The notes under the pieces: generated by a model | Database searches by the model: none | The model's input: the letters and a program-made list of their open reading frames with translations, nothing else | What the model was told of the DNA's origin: nothing | Program-made: the position numbers and the translations under genes | Origin: Brachyhypopomus gauderio | Lineage: Eukaryota > Chordata > Actinopteri > Gymnotiformes > Hypopomidae | Assembly: GCF_052324685.1 (NCBI RefSeq) | Contig: NC_135212.1 | Coordinates: 48,330,809-48,394,808, forward strand | DNA: 64,000 nucleotides | Direction: 5' to 3' | Shown: piece by piece, positions 10,491-21,579 of the stretch | Position numbering within the stretch: the first letter of the stretch is position 1 | How the letters are laid out: each line of letters starts with the position of its first letter

Positions 10491-11878
10491 TAGTGTATGT
10501 ACTGAAACTATGACAACATATACTAATACATACATACATAAGTATACATAGGAACTATACATACATATAGGTATAAAGGTGTGTGTGTCTGTGTGTTTGT
10601 GTGAGAGAGAGACAAAAAAGAAGCCAAATATCAGTTTGTATAAGCATGTGTTAGTCACTGAGATATGGGTGGGTATGGCTAGGGAAGTGTCATTGTGAAT
10701 GCTATAGGAAGGCCTGCTTGCGCCTGTATGTGTGTGTGCCTGGTTAATAGACACAGAGAGATCTAGGTAGCCAGAGCAATGTTTACTTAGGGCACAGAGA
10801 TGGGAGGGGGAATGTGGGTGAGAGTGTGAGAGAGACTGTGAGTGTGAGTTTCAGCTTGCGTGCGTGTGAGAAGGAGAAGGTGACAGAGGGACTTTACATG
10901 CATTTTTATGCATTGTATATAATACTGCACTGTAGAGCCATACGATAACCGATTTAGATGAAACTTGACAAATTTGTTCAGGATGGGATTCTGAATGGGC
11001 TTGTGCATTTTTGTCAGAATTGGGTAAAATATGAAAGAGCTTTAAGAATATGAATATTATATGTATCGATGCTGTCCATTAAAAAAATATTTAGCAGGTA
11101 TAAGTGTCCTCAAATCCAAAATCTTTGGATTGTTTTTTGATTTTACACTCTGTAGAGTATTATAAGACTTTGCTTGACATGATAGTATGAAAATCCTAGG
11201 AGGAGTATGAAAAGTGATGATTTCAAACTATTATTAACTGTAAATAAACTGTGCATTTTTTAATAGGACATGTAATGGGAAAGTTGCTCGCACTACTGCA
11301 AGGAATCAAAAGAGTCCAATTGCATGTTCCCAAGTGGAATTACGTAGCGGATACACTTGCTTTTTTTGCAATAGCGCCCCCCAGTGGCCAATCGACACCC
11401 GGCTGGATTATGTCATAGGGGGCGTGCACTTGTCCACACCCAAGAAGTTTCGTGCAGATCGACCAATTGTAAGCCTGTCAAACGCGTGCCGATCACTGAT
11501 TGGCCGATTACGTCAGCCATTTTGGAAGTATGGCATGTCTGCTTTAGGACCTGGTTTCCAGAGGCCCATAGATGATGTCTGCCAAGTTTCATGTGGATCG
11601 GCCAATCTGAGTGCATGGGGCAAATTTTTGCATGTTATAGCGCCCCCTAGCAGGTGAGGTATGGCAACCTCTGCGAGCTGCCCCAGACCCTCACAGGGAA
11701 GCTGTCTGTGAAGTGCCATCTCATTACATGCAAGTTTTCTTAAGTTAGAGCTCCATATGCGCAAAATTTACTATTGAATTTACGCCCCCTCATTTGATTG
11801 GCTTATACTGACTAGGTAGTGAAGAAATTAGCATTTTTGTTGGATACGTTTTAAAGTTCAGACTCTTCTGAACGTTTT

Positions 11879-12278
11879 TGTAGAGGCGCTTCGTTTCTTT
11901 CACCAGTTTCTTGTGCCACCTTTGCCTCTGAGCAACAACCAGTATTGAAAGACGCGAGTGAGATAGAATCCTCTTTAAATGTTTACTTATAAACATCAGA
12001 CATTACATTGAACTCAACATGACTCGGTCCAAAAACTGTGTTGCTTCCAAAAACTCCAACTGACGTCTGTCCGTCCTAACTTAAGCAGGAAACAAAAAGG
12101 GTTACTGACGGAAGCTGAAAGTACAGAAATTTCTTCAAACTTATACATTACTAATTTCTGTTTTCATTTTAGAGAATGCAACAATTATGGATTATTATTA
12201 TTAATTATCTTCATCATATTTTAACCTCTTTAACTAAATTATTTTATACAATAAATTAACCCTTAACTGGCTCTTACA
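11879..12278 (-). repeat. 3' LTR of the BEL/Pao element
   Basis: 400 bp bounded by TG and CA, matching 18903-19302 with no difference that I can see. Confidence 0.95.
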
Positions 12279-12398
12279 TTACCCGGCCCCTAATTGGTTA
12301 GGCAGGAGGACTAAGCTATTACAAACTTAAACATTAAGAGCCTACTACCTATACTTCAAATGTTCATGAAGACCAACTTGTCTTCCTTTGTTAGTCGT

Positions 12399-15300
12399 CT
12401 ACATCACTTCTTTCAACAGACACAGTTTATTTACAGGCCTTTCCAAAGTGTTGGTCCTTGTCTTCAATTTCACTCTCCGCACCATTCCACTGGAGTCTGG
12501 CATTGTTTCAACTACCTTCCCCATGACCCAGGAGTTGCGAGGGGAAGAACTATCCACTAATAGCACGACATCTCCCATCATGAAGTTTCTTCTAGGTTTC
12601 AGCCATTTCTGGCGCTCCTGAAGAAGGGGTAGGTATTCTCGTGTCCATCTAGACCAGAATAAATCTGCAAGATATTGGACTTGCTTCCATCTTCTTCTTG
12701 CATACATGTCATCTTTGCAGAAGGTGCCTGGAGGCATGATTGGCTGGGACTTCAGAAGCAATAAGTGATTGGGGGTTAAAGGCTCGATGTCGTTTGCATC
12801 ATCCGAGACACTCGTCAGTGGCCTTCCATTGATGATGCTTTCGACTTCACACATTATTGTATGAAGACAGTCATCGTTCATTGCTTGCTCCTTCACCAGG
12901 GAATTAAGGATCCTTCGCGCACTGCGGATTTGTCTTTCCCAAACCCCGCCTTGATGGGAGGCGGCTGGGCTGTTGAATATCCACTTTATTCCCTTTGGAT
13001 GAAAGGCTCTTTCAATTTTGTCATTATCCAACTGTTGAATGGCTCCCCTTAACTCTCTTTCAGCTGCCACAAAATTTGTCCCATTGTCTGACCTCAGGGT
13101 GTTGACTTGACCCCTCCTACATACAAACCGGCGTATTGCATTAATGCAGGAGTCCGTGTCAAGGCTGTCAGCAACTTCAATGTGCACGGCTCGGAGAGAG
13201 AGACAAGTGAACATCACCCCGTATCTCTTAACAGTACTCCGTCCCCGTTTAACTTCAAACGGGCCAAAGTAATCAACGCCGGTGTTCGTGAAAAGTGGTT
13301 GGTCCGGGAGGAGGCGATCTTCGGGTAAGTCCGCCATCATTTGCTCACCAGCCTTTCCCGTCATCCTACGGCAGACTGTGCATTTGTTAATGATCTTCCT
13401 GATTGCGTTATTGGCTTGTGGAATCCAATATCTGCATCTCAGTTGTGCCAACACATAACTGCGTCCACAGTGTCCTGTTCTTTGATGTATGTCTCTCAAG
13501 ATCAAGGTGGCAACTTTGCTGTGTTTAGAAAGAATTGCTGGATGTTTAGCATTTTCTGGCATAGCGGACTTGTTAAGTCTTCCGCCAACCCTCAAGGTGC
13601 CATCTTGGAGAGTCGGATCCAGTCTAAACAGCGCACTACTGCGACTGAGATTGTTGCCTTTCTGCAGAACTTTGATTTCCTCTCCAAAATGCTGTCTTTG
13701 GCTGAACCGTATTATTTCCGCTTCAGCTGTGTCCAAGTCCTCCAAGGTAAGCGATTTATTTCCTGATGTAGCTTTAAATTTCTTCATATGCCGTTCTAGC
13801 TCTAATCGTCGCTTTCCAGTGTCTTTTTCAGTTTGATCGATTGCTCTTGATGCCTCTTTACTTTCTTCCTTCCATTTCCACAGAGCATCCTTTATTTTTA
13901 CAATCCAAGCCACTGATCGTTTAAGCTTATTCCAATCTGAATAATAGCCGATCAGCTGGCTCATTGGTTCTGTACTTTCTTCTACTTTGACTGTATTAAC
14001 AGTGACTGAGTTCTTGACCTCTGGGTCTTCGTCCAGGCTTTCCTTCCACAGCACAGGCTGTTCCGGCCAATCATTCTCGTTCGGCAGAAACTTTGGTCCA
14101 CTCATCCACGTTCCTCCTTGCACCAAGCTTTTCGCTTTCAGGCCTCTGCTGGCTTGATCTGCAGGATTTTCGTCTGTTCTGACGTACTTCCATTGAGATT
14201 GCTTGGTTGCTTCTCGGATCAAGGAAATTCTGTTCGCAACAAACGTTTTGAAACGAGCAGCTTCACTGAAGACGTATCTGAGCACCGTTGTGCTGTCTGT
14301 CCAGAAGACAGATTGTTGCAGTGGAACTTGAAGTTCTTGATGTAACATCTTGTCGACCTTCACCGCGATAACTGCTGCTGTCAGCTCAAGTCTAGGGATC
14401 GTGACACGTTTGAGAGGAGCCACTCTTGATTTCCCCATAAGGAAAGCACAGTGTTTCTCGCCTTGCTCATTTTCTAGCAGTAGATAAGACACAGTGCCAT
14501 ATGCATACTCTGAGGCATCTGAAAAATGATGCAACTGCGCCGCAGTAGAGCATCCAAACTTGGTGGGTTTTAAGCACCTACTCACGTGGAAGTTGGTGAG
14601 GTGAGTAACATCTTTCACCCATCTCCTCCAATCTTCAGCATGCCTTTCACCAATGTTCTCATCCCAACCAAGTTGTTCTTTACAGAGCTCTTTCAACAAA
14701 AGTTTAGCAGGCAAGATGACTGGGGCCAAAAACCCAAGGGGGTCATAGATGGAATTAATGACTGACAATATGCCTCTTCTTGTCATCGGTTTGTCTTGCA
14801 GTTTCATGCTGTATGTGAAAGTATCCATTTCTGTGTCCCACTGAACACCGAGTGTTCTCTCCACTGGCAGAGCGTCGTGTCGTAAGTCCAGGTCTTTCAT
14901 TTTACTGGCTCTGTGTTCCTCAGGGATTGACAGTAACACCTTTCTGCTATTGCTCATCCACTTTGTTAAGGTGAACCCTCCACTGTTGCACAAGGCTCTA
15001 AGATCATTGACTAAGGTAATTGCGTCTTCATCTGTAGCTACGCTTTTCAGACAATCATCCACGTAGAAATTATTCAGGACTGTCTGAACCGCACATGGAG
15101 AAGTAACACTTCTGTGATCCTCTGCTGTTCTTCTGAGTGCGTAAGAAGCTACACTTGGTGAAGAGTTGGCTCCGAAGAGGTGCACGGTCATCCGGAACTC
15201 CGCCATGGGCTCATCCAACCTGCCGTTGGGCCACCAAAGAAAACGAAGTAGATCCGCATCATGTTCCGGCACCCTAACTTGGTAGAACATTGACTCAATG

Positions 15301-17444
15301 TCTGCCATTACTGCCACTGACTCCTCACGAAATCTCAGAAGAACTCCGACTAATGTGCTGGTCAAGTCAGGCCCCTGGAGCAGTTCGCTATTTAGACACC
15401 TACCCTGGAATGAGGACGTGCAGTCAAATACCACCCGCAACTTCTGTTTTTTTGGGTGATAGACGCCATGGTGTGGTATATAAAACACCCTTTTGTCATC
15501 TCTGTTCAGTTGGTGTGTAGGAACCTGGACAGCATAGCCCTTACCAATGATGGTTTCCATGAATCCCTTGTAGTCTTCAAAGAATTCAGCATTCCTCTTA
15601 AACTTCCTAAGCAAAAACGCTATACGTTGTTCCGCCACACAACGGTTATTAGGCATTTGGAGCTTCTCATTCCTGAATGGCAATCCAATGATATAATGTC
15701 CATTCTCTAAAATTGACGTCTTCTCCACACACCGCATAAATATTTTGTCTTCTTGAGACATCTCTTTCTTGTCGTCATAGCTGCGCTCTGGAAAATCAGC
15801 ATTATACTGTTGGACCAATAACCTCTCAATCTCCATCAAAGAGATTTTGTTGACTGAGAAAGGTCGCGGTTCATTCTCTGTTTCATTCAGGTCTTTCCTT
15901 ATAGGCCCGTTCACAACCCAGCCAATGGCCGTCTTCACAGCATAGGGACCTCCAGCCTGACCATTAATGATGCGCCAGGGTTCTAATGCTCTTGAACAAT
16001 TTGCTCCAATAAGTAGTCCCACTTCAGCATCTATCTCTGGCAAGCTCACTTCGTGGAGGTATGGCCACTTCTGAACATCCTTCTGTTTGGGTATATTCCC
16101 GGCATGAACAGGTATGCTGCTGTGAGTAAACACCTTGGGTAACTCAATGAACATGTTGCTTTCCAACCCACACACTTCCAGGTCAGATATCACAAAACTG
16201 TTCACGAGCTTTCGTTCACCTGGTTCATCTTGGCCCATGGTGCTTAGAAGTATTCTTGTGGGCTTCCCTTTCACGTTCAATTTCCTTTGCAGGTCTTCCG
16301 TGCAGAAGGTTGCTGTGCTTCCCGGGTCCAGAAAAGCATACGTTTTTATATGTTTGTCGCTATTCTTTGACTTGATTTTTATTGGTACTATTGACAGCAC
16401 ACAATCAGCTTCTCCGGCCCCCGTAAGGCCACAGGACTCTTGTGAGATGGGAGCTTCTGCGCAGGGCACCTCTTTAATTTGAGCACCATCTTTCTTTACT
16501 GGGACAGAGACAGAACCTTCATCCTTAACTTTGTGCAGAATATCAGGGTGCTTTAATGCACATTCCTTGCACTCTAATTTTCTTTTGCAGAATGTGCTGA
16601 GATGGCCAGGAACCAAGCATCCAAAACATAGGCCCTTTGGTTTCAGAAAGTCTAGTCGTTCTTTATGTGGCCGACCTTTGATCATACTGCATGAAGCAAG
16701 GGTGTGAGACTGCTGGCAGTACAAACATGGTTTATCAAAGGCATTCACTGTTGTACTCGTGTTAGCAGGCTTGATATGTATTTTTTGGGACACTTTGCTT
16801 TCAGCAGCAACATTAGTTGCGAAGCTGCTTCCACGCACCTCTTTCCTTGCTGGCCTGTTTTCCCTTTGGTCCATCTTTCCAGGCGCGGTTGTGCGGCTGT
16901 CTGAGATATTACCGAAGAGGGGGTCCATAGCTATCTTAGCTTGGCGATCTACGAAGTTCACCAAATCAGCAAACCTTGCTCTCCTTCCTCTTCGCTCTTT
17001 AAGTTCGAAAGCTTCAGCACGCCAACGTTCTTTCATTTTGTACGGCAGTTTGGATATTACTGTCCGTAGATTGGTTGGATTGTCCATCTCTTCTAAAAAT
17101 TCAATGTCCTCCATAGTGTTACAACATCCAATCAAAAACATTGCGTAGGCATTCAACGCTGTCCTGTCGTCCGACTTCACTTGTGGCCATTTGAGCGCTT
17201 TATCAATGTATGCACTGGCTATGCGAAGCTCATCCCCATAATGCTTATGAAGTAGCTGTTTTGCCTCGTGATAGCCTTTGCTAGGTGTCATGTGAACGCA
17301 GCTGCGTACCAGTTCTTGAGGTTCGCCATCTGTGTACTGTTCCAAGAAGTATAACTTATCCTGATCGTTGTCAGTCTTCTGCTCAATTGCATGCTCAAAT
17401 GCCCTTATGAAGGATTTGTACTGGAGCGCGTCACCCTTGAACAC
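12399..17444 (-). CDS. BEL/Pao gag-pol polyprotein frame
   Basis: A long frame of 1681 residues. Domains in order: DUF1759-type gag region (~1-160), zinc-knuckle CCHC-like cysteine clusters (~240-310), DUF1758-type aspartic protease with the DPGS active-site motif (~365), reverse transcriptase with the YVDD catalytic motif (~790), an RNase H-like region (SDAS, ~990), the integrase zinc-binding H2C2 region (~1330) and the integrase core (VDYFGPF and SDNGTNF motifs, ~1390-1480), and a DUF5641-type C-terminal domain. This order and this domain set are diagnostic of the BEL/Pao family. No envelope frame is seen. Confidence 0.93.
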   Translation of the reverse strand: MFKGDALQYKSFIRAFEHAIEQKTDNDQDKLYFLEQYTDGEPQELVRSCVHMTPSKGYHEAKQLLHKHYGDELRIASAYIDKALKWPQVKSDDRTALNAYAMFLIGCCNTMEDIEFLEEMDNPTNLRTVISKLPYKMKERWRAEAFELKERRGRRARFADLVNFVDRQAKIAMDPLFGNISDSRTTAPGKMDQRENRPARKEVRGSSFATNVAAESKVSQKIHIKPANTSTTVNAFDKPCLYCQQSHTLASCSMIKGRPHKERLDFLKPKGLCFGCLVPGHLSTFCKRKLECKECALKHPDILHKVKDEGSVSVPVKKDGAQIKEVPCAEAPISQESCGLTGAGEADCVLSIVPIKIKSKNSDKHIKTYAFLDPGSTATFCTEDLQRKLNVKGKPTRILLSTMGQDEPGERKLVNSFVISDLEVCGLESNMFIELPKVFTHSSIPVHAGNIPKQKDVQKWPYLHEVSLPEIDAEVGLLIGANCSRALEPWRIINGQAGGPYAVKTAIGWVVNGPIRKDLNETENEPRPFSVNKISLMEIERLLVQQYNADFPERSYDDKKEMSQEDKIFMRCVEKTSILENGHYIIGLPFRNEKLQMPNNRCVAEQRIAFLLRKFKRNAEFFEDYKGFMETIIGKGYAVQVPTHQLNRDDKRVFYIPHHGVYHPKKQKLRVVFDCTSSFQGRCLNSELLQGPDLTSTLVGVLLRFREESVAVMADIESMFYQVRVPEHDADLLRFLWWPNGRLDEPMAEFRMTVHLFGANSSPSVASYALRRTAEDHRSVTSPCAVQTVLNNFYVDDCLKSVATDEDAITLVNDLRALCNSGGFTLTKWMSNSRKVLLSIPEEHRASKMKDLDLRHDALPVERTLGVQWDTEMDTFTYSMKLQDKPMTRRGILSVINSIYDPLGFLAPVILPAKLLLKELCKEQLGWDENIGERHAEDWRRWVKDVTHLTNFHVSRCLKPTKFGCSTAAQLHHFSDASEYAYGTVSYLLLENEQGEKHCAFLMGKSRVAPLKRVTIPRLELTAAVIAVKVDKMLHQELQVPLQQSVFWTDSTTVLRYVFSEAARFKTFVANRISLIREATKQSQWKYVRTDENPADQASRGLKAKSLVQGGTWMSGPKFLPNENDWPEQPVLWKESLDEDPEVKNSVTVNTVKVEESTEPMSQLIGYYSDWNKLKRSVAWIVKIKDALWKWKEESKEASRAIDQTEKDTGKRRLELERHMKKFKATSGNKSLTLEDLDTAEAEIIRFSQRQHFGEEIKVLQKGNNLSRSSALFRLDPTLQDGTLRVGGRLNKSAMPENAKHPAILSKHSKVATLILRDIHQRTGHCGRSYVLAQLRCRYWIPQANNAIRKIINKCTVCRRMTGKAGEQMMADLPEDRLLPDQPLFTNTGVDYFGPFEVKRGRSTVKRYGVMFTCLSLRAVHIEVADSLDTDSCINAIRRFVCRRGQVNTLRSDNGTNFVAAERELRGAIQQLDNDKIERAFHPKGIKWIFNSPAASHQGGVWERQIRSARRILNSLVKEQAMNDDCLHTIMCEVESIINGRPLTSVSDDANDIEPLTPNHLLLLKSQPIMPPGTFCKDDMYARRRWKQVQYLADLFWSRWTREYLPLLQERQKWLKPRRNFMMGDVVLLVDSSSPRNSWVMGKVVETMPDSSGMVRRVKLKTRTNTLERPVNKLCLLKEVM

Positions 17445-17510
17445 AGGAATGTCCTTTTTCGGTAGCTGTGAAAGCTGTTGTTGTTTTACAAGTAGCTCGG
17501 TAATTACATT

Positions 17511-18485
17511 CTATTTTTGTATGACTGTAAAGATGTCATCACCTCTGCTCGTTTGAGCTCTAGGACTCTGATTGGAAGCTGGCTGTGGCTGCTGTGGTAT
17601 TCTGGAGTGCTGCACTTGCGTTGGTACATGAACATTCACATGAGCTTGCTGCTGTAGCATCATGGCATCTCTTTCCTTATTCATTTTCCCGCTTAGTGAT
17701 TTCCACGCTGACGAATGGCAACTGGAACCATCTTCGGACCTCTCATATTCTCTAAGCACTTTTAATTTTGCTTGGCTTTCAGCTAATGCAGTCTCCAGCT
17801 CTAGCTCTTCCTTTTCAGCTTTAATTCTAGCTGCTTCGAATTCAAGCTCCTGTCTTTTCCTTAACGCTGCTGCACGTTCCAGCAGAGCTGCGTGTTCTGC
17901 TTCTTGTCTAGCACGTGTGGACGATACACATGATGTTCCACTTACACGAGACCCACGCAGGTGATCCTTTACAGCTCTGCAGACCCTTACCTGTGAAACA
18001 CTGTCACTCGGTAGAATGGCATCTTGTTGTTCATCTATCACATGCTGCTCTTCCAGTTGCATGCTTTCCTTCATTGTGTATTCATGCTCATCTGCAATCC
18101 ATCTTTTAGTTATTTTCATAAAGTCTTTGATAACTTCCATTTTTGGTACAAACCAATTATCCTGGTCAAGCATTTTTTCATCTTCAGACAACAGATTGCC
18201 AACTTCGTTGTTGAGACTATTGAACTCATTTAGAGATTGTGCAAATTCACTTTCCATCATATCTTTAACATTTTCTAAATTTTTTGCACTCATCAGTGCC
18301 TCTATCTCTTTCATTCGGCTAGTTAGAGTTCCCAAAGTTCGTCTCCTCAATGCTATGAACCTTTGTAATCTTTCCTCTATACCCTTCTCAGTTAGCTTGC
18401 GTGGTCTTCCCTGCTCCACTCTGTCTTTGCCACGTCCGTTTTTATTTTCATCGGCCATCTTACAATTCGTGGAGCTAATGCTCAC
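17511..18485 (-). CDS. BEL/Pao gag-side frame
   Basis: 324 residues, highly charged, with a long predicted coiled-coil/helical stretch (~190-245, rich in E, A, K and R) and a Q/P-rich end. This is the N-terminal gag-side portion commonly found upstream of the DUF1759 region in BEL/Pao elements. It lies between the 5' LTR and the long gag-pol frame on the same strand. Confidence 0.8.
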   Translation of the reverse strand: MSISSTNCKMADENKNGRGKDRVEQGRPRKLTEKGIEERLQRFIALRRRTLGTLTSRMKEIEALMSAKNLENVKDMMESEFAQSLNEFNSLNNEVGNLLSEDEKMLDQDNWFVPKMEVIKDFMKITKRWIADEHEYTMKESMQLEEQHVIDEQQDAILPSDSVSQVRVCRAVKDHLRGSRVSGTSCVSSTRARQEAEHAALLERAAALRKRQELEFEAARIKAEKEELELETALAESQAKLKVLREYERSEDGSSCHSSAWKSLSGKMNKERDAMMLQQQAHVNVHVPTQVQHSRIPQQPQPASNQSPRAQTSRGDDIFTVIQK

Positions 18486-18902
18486 GTTGCGCGCACAAGG
18501 GTTTTAAAACACTTCTCAGTTGTCTTTCTTAACGAGCCGAGTGCACACAACCTTTCCAAATCGCAAAACTCCACCTTGACCGAATCCAATCCTGTTATTC
18601 ACGAGCGTTCTTACAGGGAAGAGATCCAACGCGCTAGCTCTTTTAACTTTGGTTAGCCCCCTTTTGTTTTTGTTTTTTTTTTTTTTTTTTTTTTTTTCGT
18701 TTTCGTCCGAACTCGTGGACCATCTTAGAATCCATACAACGTACTTTCTTCACAAAGCTTAGAGGTAAAGAGGAATTTTCGATACCTTTTCCTGGAGAAT
18801 GCTTCAGAGGATAACCCGTTTCACGGATTCTCTGGGCGAGCTCCGAACTGCGCTATCCAGGTTAATTCAGCGAGGCTACGAGTTAGCTAGTTTTTGGACT
18901 AA

Positions 18903-19302
18903 TGTAGAGGCGCTTCGTTTCTTTCACCAGTTTCTTGTGCCACCTTTGCCTCTGAGCAACAACCAGTATTGAAAGACGCGAGTGAGATAGAATCCTCTTT
19001 AAATGTTTACTTATAAACATCAGACATTACATTGAACTCAACATGACTCGGTCCAAAAACTGTGTTGCTTCCAAAAACTCCAACTGACGTCTGTCCGTCC
19101 TAACTTAAGCAGGAAACAAAAAGGGTTACTGACGGAAGCTGAAAGTACAGAAATTTCTTCAAACTTATACATTACTAATTTCTGTTTTCATTTTAGAGAA
19201 TGCAACAATTATGGATTATTATTATTAATTATCTTCATCATATTTTAACCTCTTTAACTAAATTATTTTATACAATAAATTAACCCTTAACTGGCTCTTA
19301 CA
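18903..19302 (-). repeat. 5' LTR of the BEL/Pao element
   Basis: 400 bp bounded by TG and CA. In the element's orientation it begins TGTAAGAGCCAGTTAAGGG. An A/T-rich leader with a long homopolymer run (18669-18697 on the + strand) lies between it and the gag-side frame. Confidence 0.95.
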
Positions 19303-20390
19303 GTTTTGATACCACATATGTGCATGTATGTGAAAAATCCAGGGACTAGTTCGCGCTCAAAGATGTGTGTGATTTTGCACATTATGCAAATTAACTCGAA
19401 ATCTAAGTGGGCGGAGCTTAATGGTTGTATATTATTTGTCCTATTGAATTTAGTCAAGGAATGTATAGGAACTGGAATTTTGGTTCTAGGACCTACGGTG
19501 TAGGAGATATGGACAAAAAGTCAATATGGTCCGCTATAGCGCCACCATCAGGCCAATTTGGCTCCCTGTATGGGAATCTGGTCCTTGGAGGTAACTGAAC
19601 CTTTTTGCCAAGTTTGGGGTTTCTAGGCATTACGGTCTAGGCTGCACAATACGTTTTAGGTCAAAAAATGGGACAAAGAATAATAATAAGAAAGAAAAAT
19701 CCTAACAATTACAATAGGGTTCCCACACTATGTGTGTGTGAACCCTAAAAACGAAAACGATGTTTCCAGATGAATTAATAATGTCGCAAATGATTTTTGA
19801 AGTTAACTCTTCACAGTGTCTTTTTAAAATGGTCAGATTACAACTCTGTTTTCTGTTTCTGATAACACTTATGACGCCACGCAAATACAATGAAAACAGA
19901 ATGATGTCACAAAAGATTAAGGGAAAGGATATTTTGAGTGCACTTTGAAATGCGCTAACAAATGACTTTAACAGACGCCTAGATAGCCCAGACACGTCAC
20001 CGAGACGCAACATTAACATCAGAATGTCGCCCAAGCATCGCATTTGATTTCAGATGAGTGTCAGATTCATTGCCCATGGACGCTGGGTAAACGTTTTTGC
20101 ACTAAGACAAAATAGCTTTGTAACGCATTAAGTTGTTTTTATGTGATAGGAGTAAATATGTGGTCAATCTGCCATAGTGCATAATGTTTCGACTGAAGAA
20201 GGAAAAACTGCTACTCACATGAAGAACAAGTCTTCAAACTGTTCGCAACAGTTATGTGGATTTTTAAAAAATCGCTCAACAGAAAATGGCCGTTGAGTCA
20301 TATCAGCAATCATAAAATATAAAACAGGCAGATACATATTCAAAATGTGGTAATTTGACAAATATTCAAAACGCATCTAATGTTACTGAT

Positions 20391-20578
20391 TGACACTGAC
20401 GTGTGTTACTGATCACACGTGCCCAGAGCGGTGGGCAGCCCTAGCCCGGTGCCCAGGGAGCAGTTGGGGTTAGGTGCCTTGCTCAAGGGCACCTCAGTCA
20501 TGGCCTCAGGTCTGGGAATCGAACCCACGACCCTCCGGTCACAAGACCAGTTCCCTACCACTAGGCCATGACTGCCCC
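20391..20578 (-). mobile_element. tRNA-derived SINE, minus strand (unit 2)
   Basis: Fuller copy than in unit 1: after the tRNA-like head (minus strand, from 20578) it continues through GGGCTGCCCACCGCTCTGG and ends near CAGTGTCA. The left boundary is set where unit 1 stops matching and is uncertain by some tens of bases. Confidence 0.75.
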
Positions 20579-21433
20579 ATATATACCATGACAAAACCTT
20601 CTACAAACCTGGGACAGCAAACTGAAAATCTAAATTTGCACCATTCTCAAAACTTTTGGCAACAACTGACTCTTTGCACCATTCGACTATGTGGAATGAT
20701 AGTAGGTTAAAGATGATATCATGTGAAAGGGGCAAATTGGATTTAAAATCCAGACAATTATCCTGTGGGCATACTTTAAAGGTCAATTATGGCAATTTTA
20801 TACATTAAATTTATTAAATAAAGCAAGAGCCCTTTAGAGGTGCCAACTGGAATTGAACTGAGTTCTTTAGAGCAATCCTGACCAAAATCCTTTCAATTAA
20901 TGATTTAACTTTGTAAATTTGTAAACTTTTGCTTCCATAAAGAATTCTTATTGCTTCTTTAGAGCACCCTTTCCAAAAAAGTAGATTTTTTGTTTCTTTC
21001 TTTCTTTTTTCTTACATCTGCTCAAAAGGTTCTTCCTGGATGCCTAACTGCTTTCTCTATGACCAAATTTCAAACATTTTATTATTACTACTGAGAGACT
21101 CCATCAAAGGTAAATGTAAGAAGGGAAAGCAGTTTTCCAGGAAAAAATGAATTGTACTGATTTGTCATTAATAACAGCATGAAACATCTGAAACACTTTT
21201 TAGAGTATACCTGAGTCATTACACAATCTTGCCATATTTTCTGCATTGGAGCAATAGAGCGTCTATTATAGAGGTGTTTTTAACCTGGTGGTAATTACAC
21301 AGATCAATGTAAAAAAACAATCCATATAATGAAACATTTTTCTTTACCAATGAAAGATTATTCCAAGAACCATACACCTATGCAAACAACAGTTTAAGAA
21401 CCTGTCTTAAGATTAAGGAGTATTGATTTGTGT

Positions 21434-21529
21434 CAGCTGTGAAAGAGTAGTAAAGTCATCTTCAGGGTCAGAGGGACGTTAAGCTCATTAGCAGGGGGTG
21501 GGGCTGCAAGTCTCCATTATGGTATAAAA
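21434..21529 (+). promoter_or_regulatory. zp3 core promoter, copy 2
   Basis: E-box CAGCTG at 21434-21439 and TATAAAA at 21523-21529, spaced as in copy 1. The ~10 kb insertion ends 1.7 kb upstream, so this core is intact but distal elements are displaced. Confidence 0.65.
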
Positions 21530-21579
21530 TGGAATGGTCAAACATGACTGCTACGTGTGAGCTTTTGGGGAGAAGAACA

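Larger units (their letters stand above)
11879..19302 (-). mobile_element. BEL/Pao LTR retrotransposon, nearly whole
   Basis: A 7.4 kb element on the minus strand inserted in the Helentron-like repeat. Its ends are two 400-bp LTRs (TG...CA) flanked by the 5-bp target duplication GTTTT (11874-11878 and 19303-19307), the size usual for BEL/Pao. A purine-rich tract (minus-strand GGGGCCGGG) lies next to the 3' LTR, near 12283-12291. Parts in element order: 5' LTR 18903-19302, gag-side frame 17511-18485, long gag-pol frame 12399-17444, 3' LTR 11879-12278. It looks close to whole, with about one break at most, and the two LTRs look identical by eye, so it is young. It is absent from all other units. 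Confidence 0.93.
9775..19746 (-). mobile_element. Helentron-like non-autonomous element, split by a BEL/Pao element
   Basis: The undisturbed site in all other units reads GGCAAAAACG; here ~9.97 kb splits the A-run. The repeat itself is 9775-11878 plus 19303-19746 (~2.5 kb). Read on the minus strand, its 5' end (19745 downward) begins GGGTTCACACACACATAG; a 17/18 inverted match (9798-9815) lies ~23 bp inside the other end, followed by a stem-loop GCCGC-AA-GCGGC (9779-9790) just before the terminus. Asymmetric inverted repeats with a 3'-side hairpin and insertion between T and T without a clear target duplication are known features of Helentrons (Helitron2) and their non-autonomous relatives. 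No Rep/helicase frame is seen. It contains a minisatellite and microsatellites. The family name is inferred. Confidence 0.5.

Noticed and set aside
9909-10754. 281-residue minus-strand frame
   Set aside because: It is a read-through of the TGACTGACA minisatellite and GT repeats in the Helentron-like element, giving His/Ser/Val-rich low-complexity peptide.
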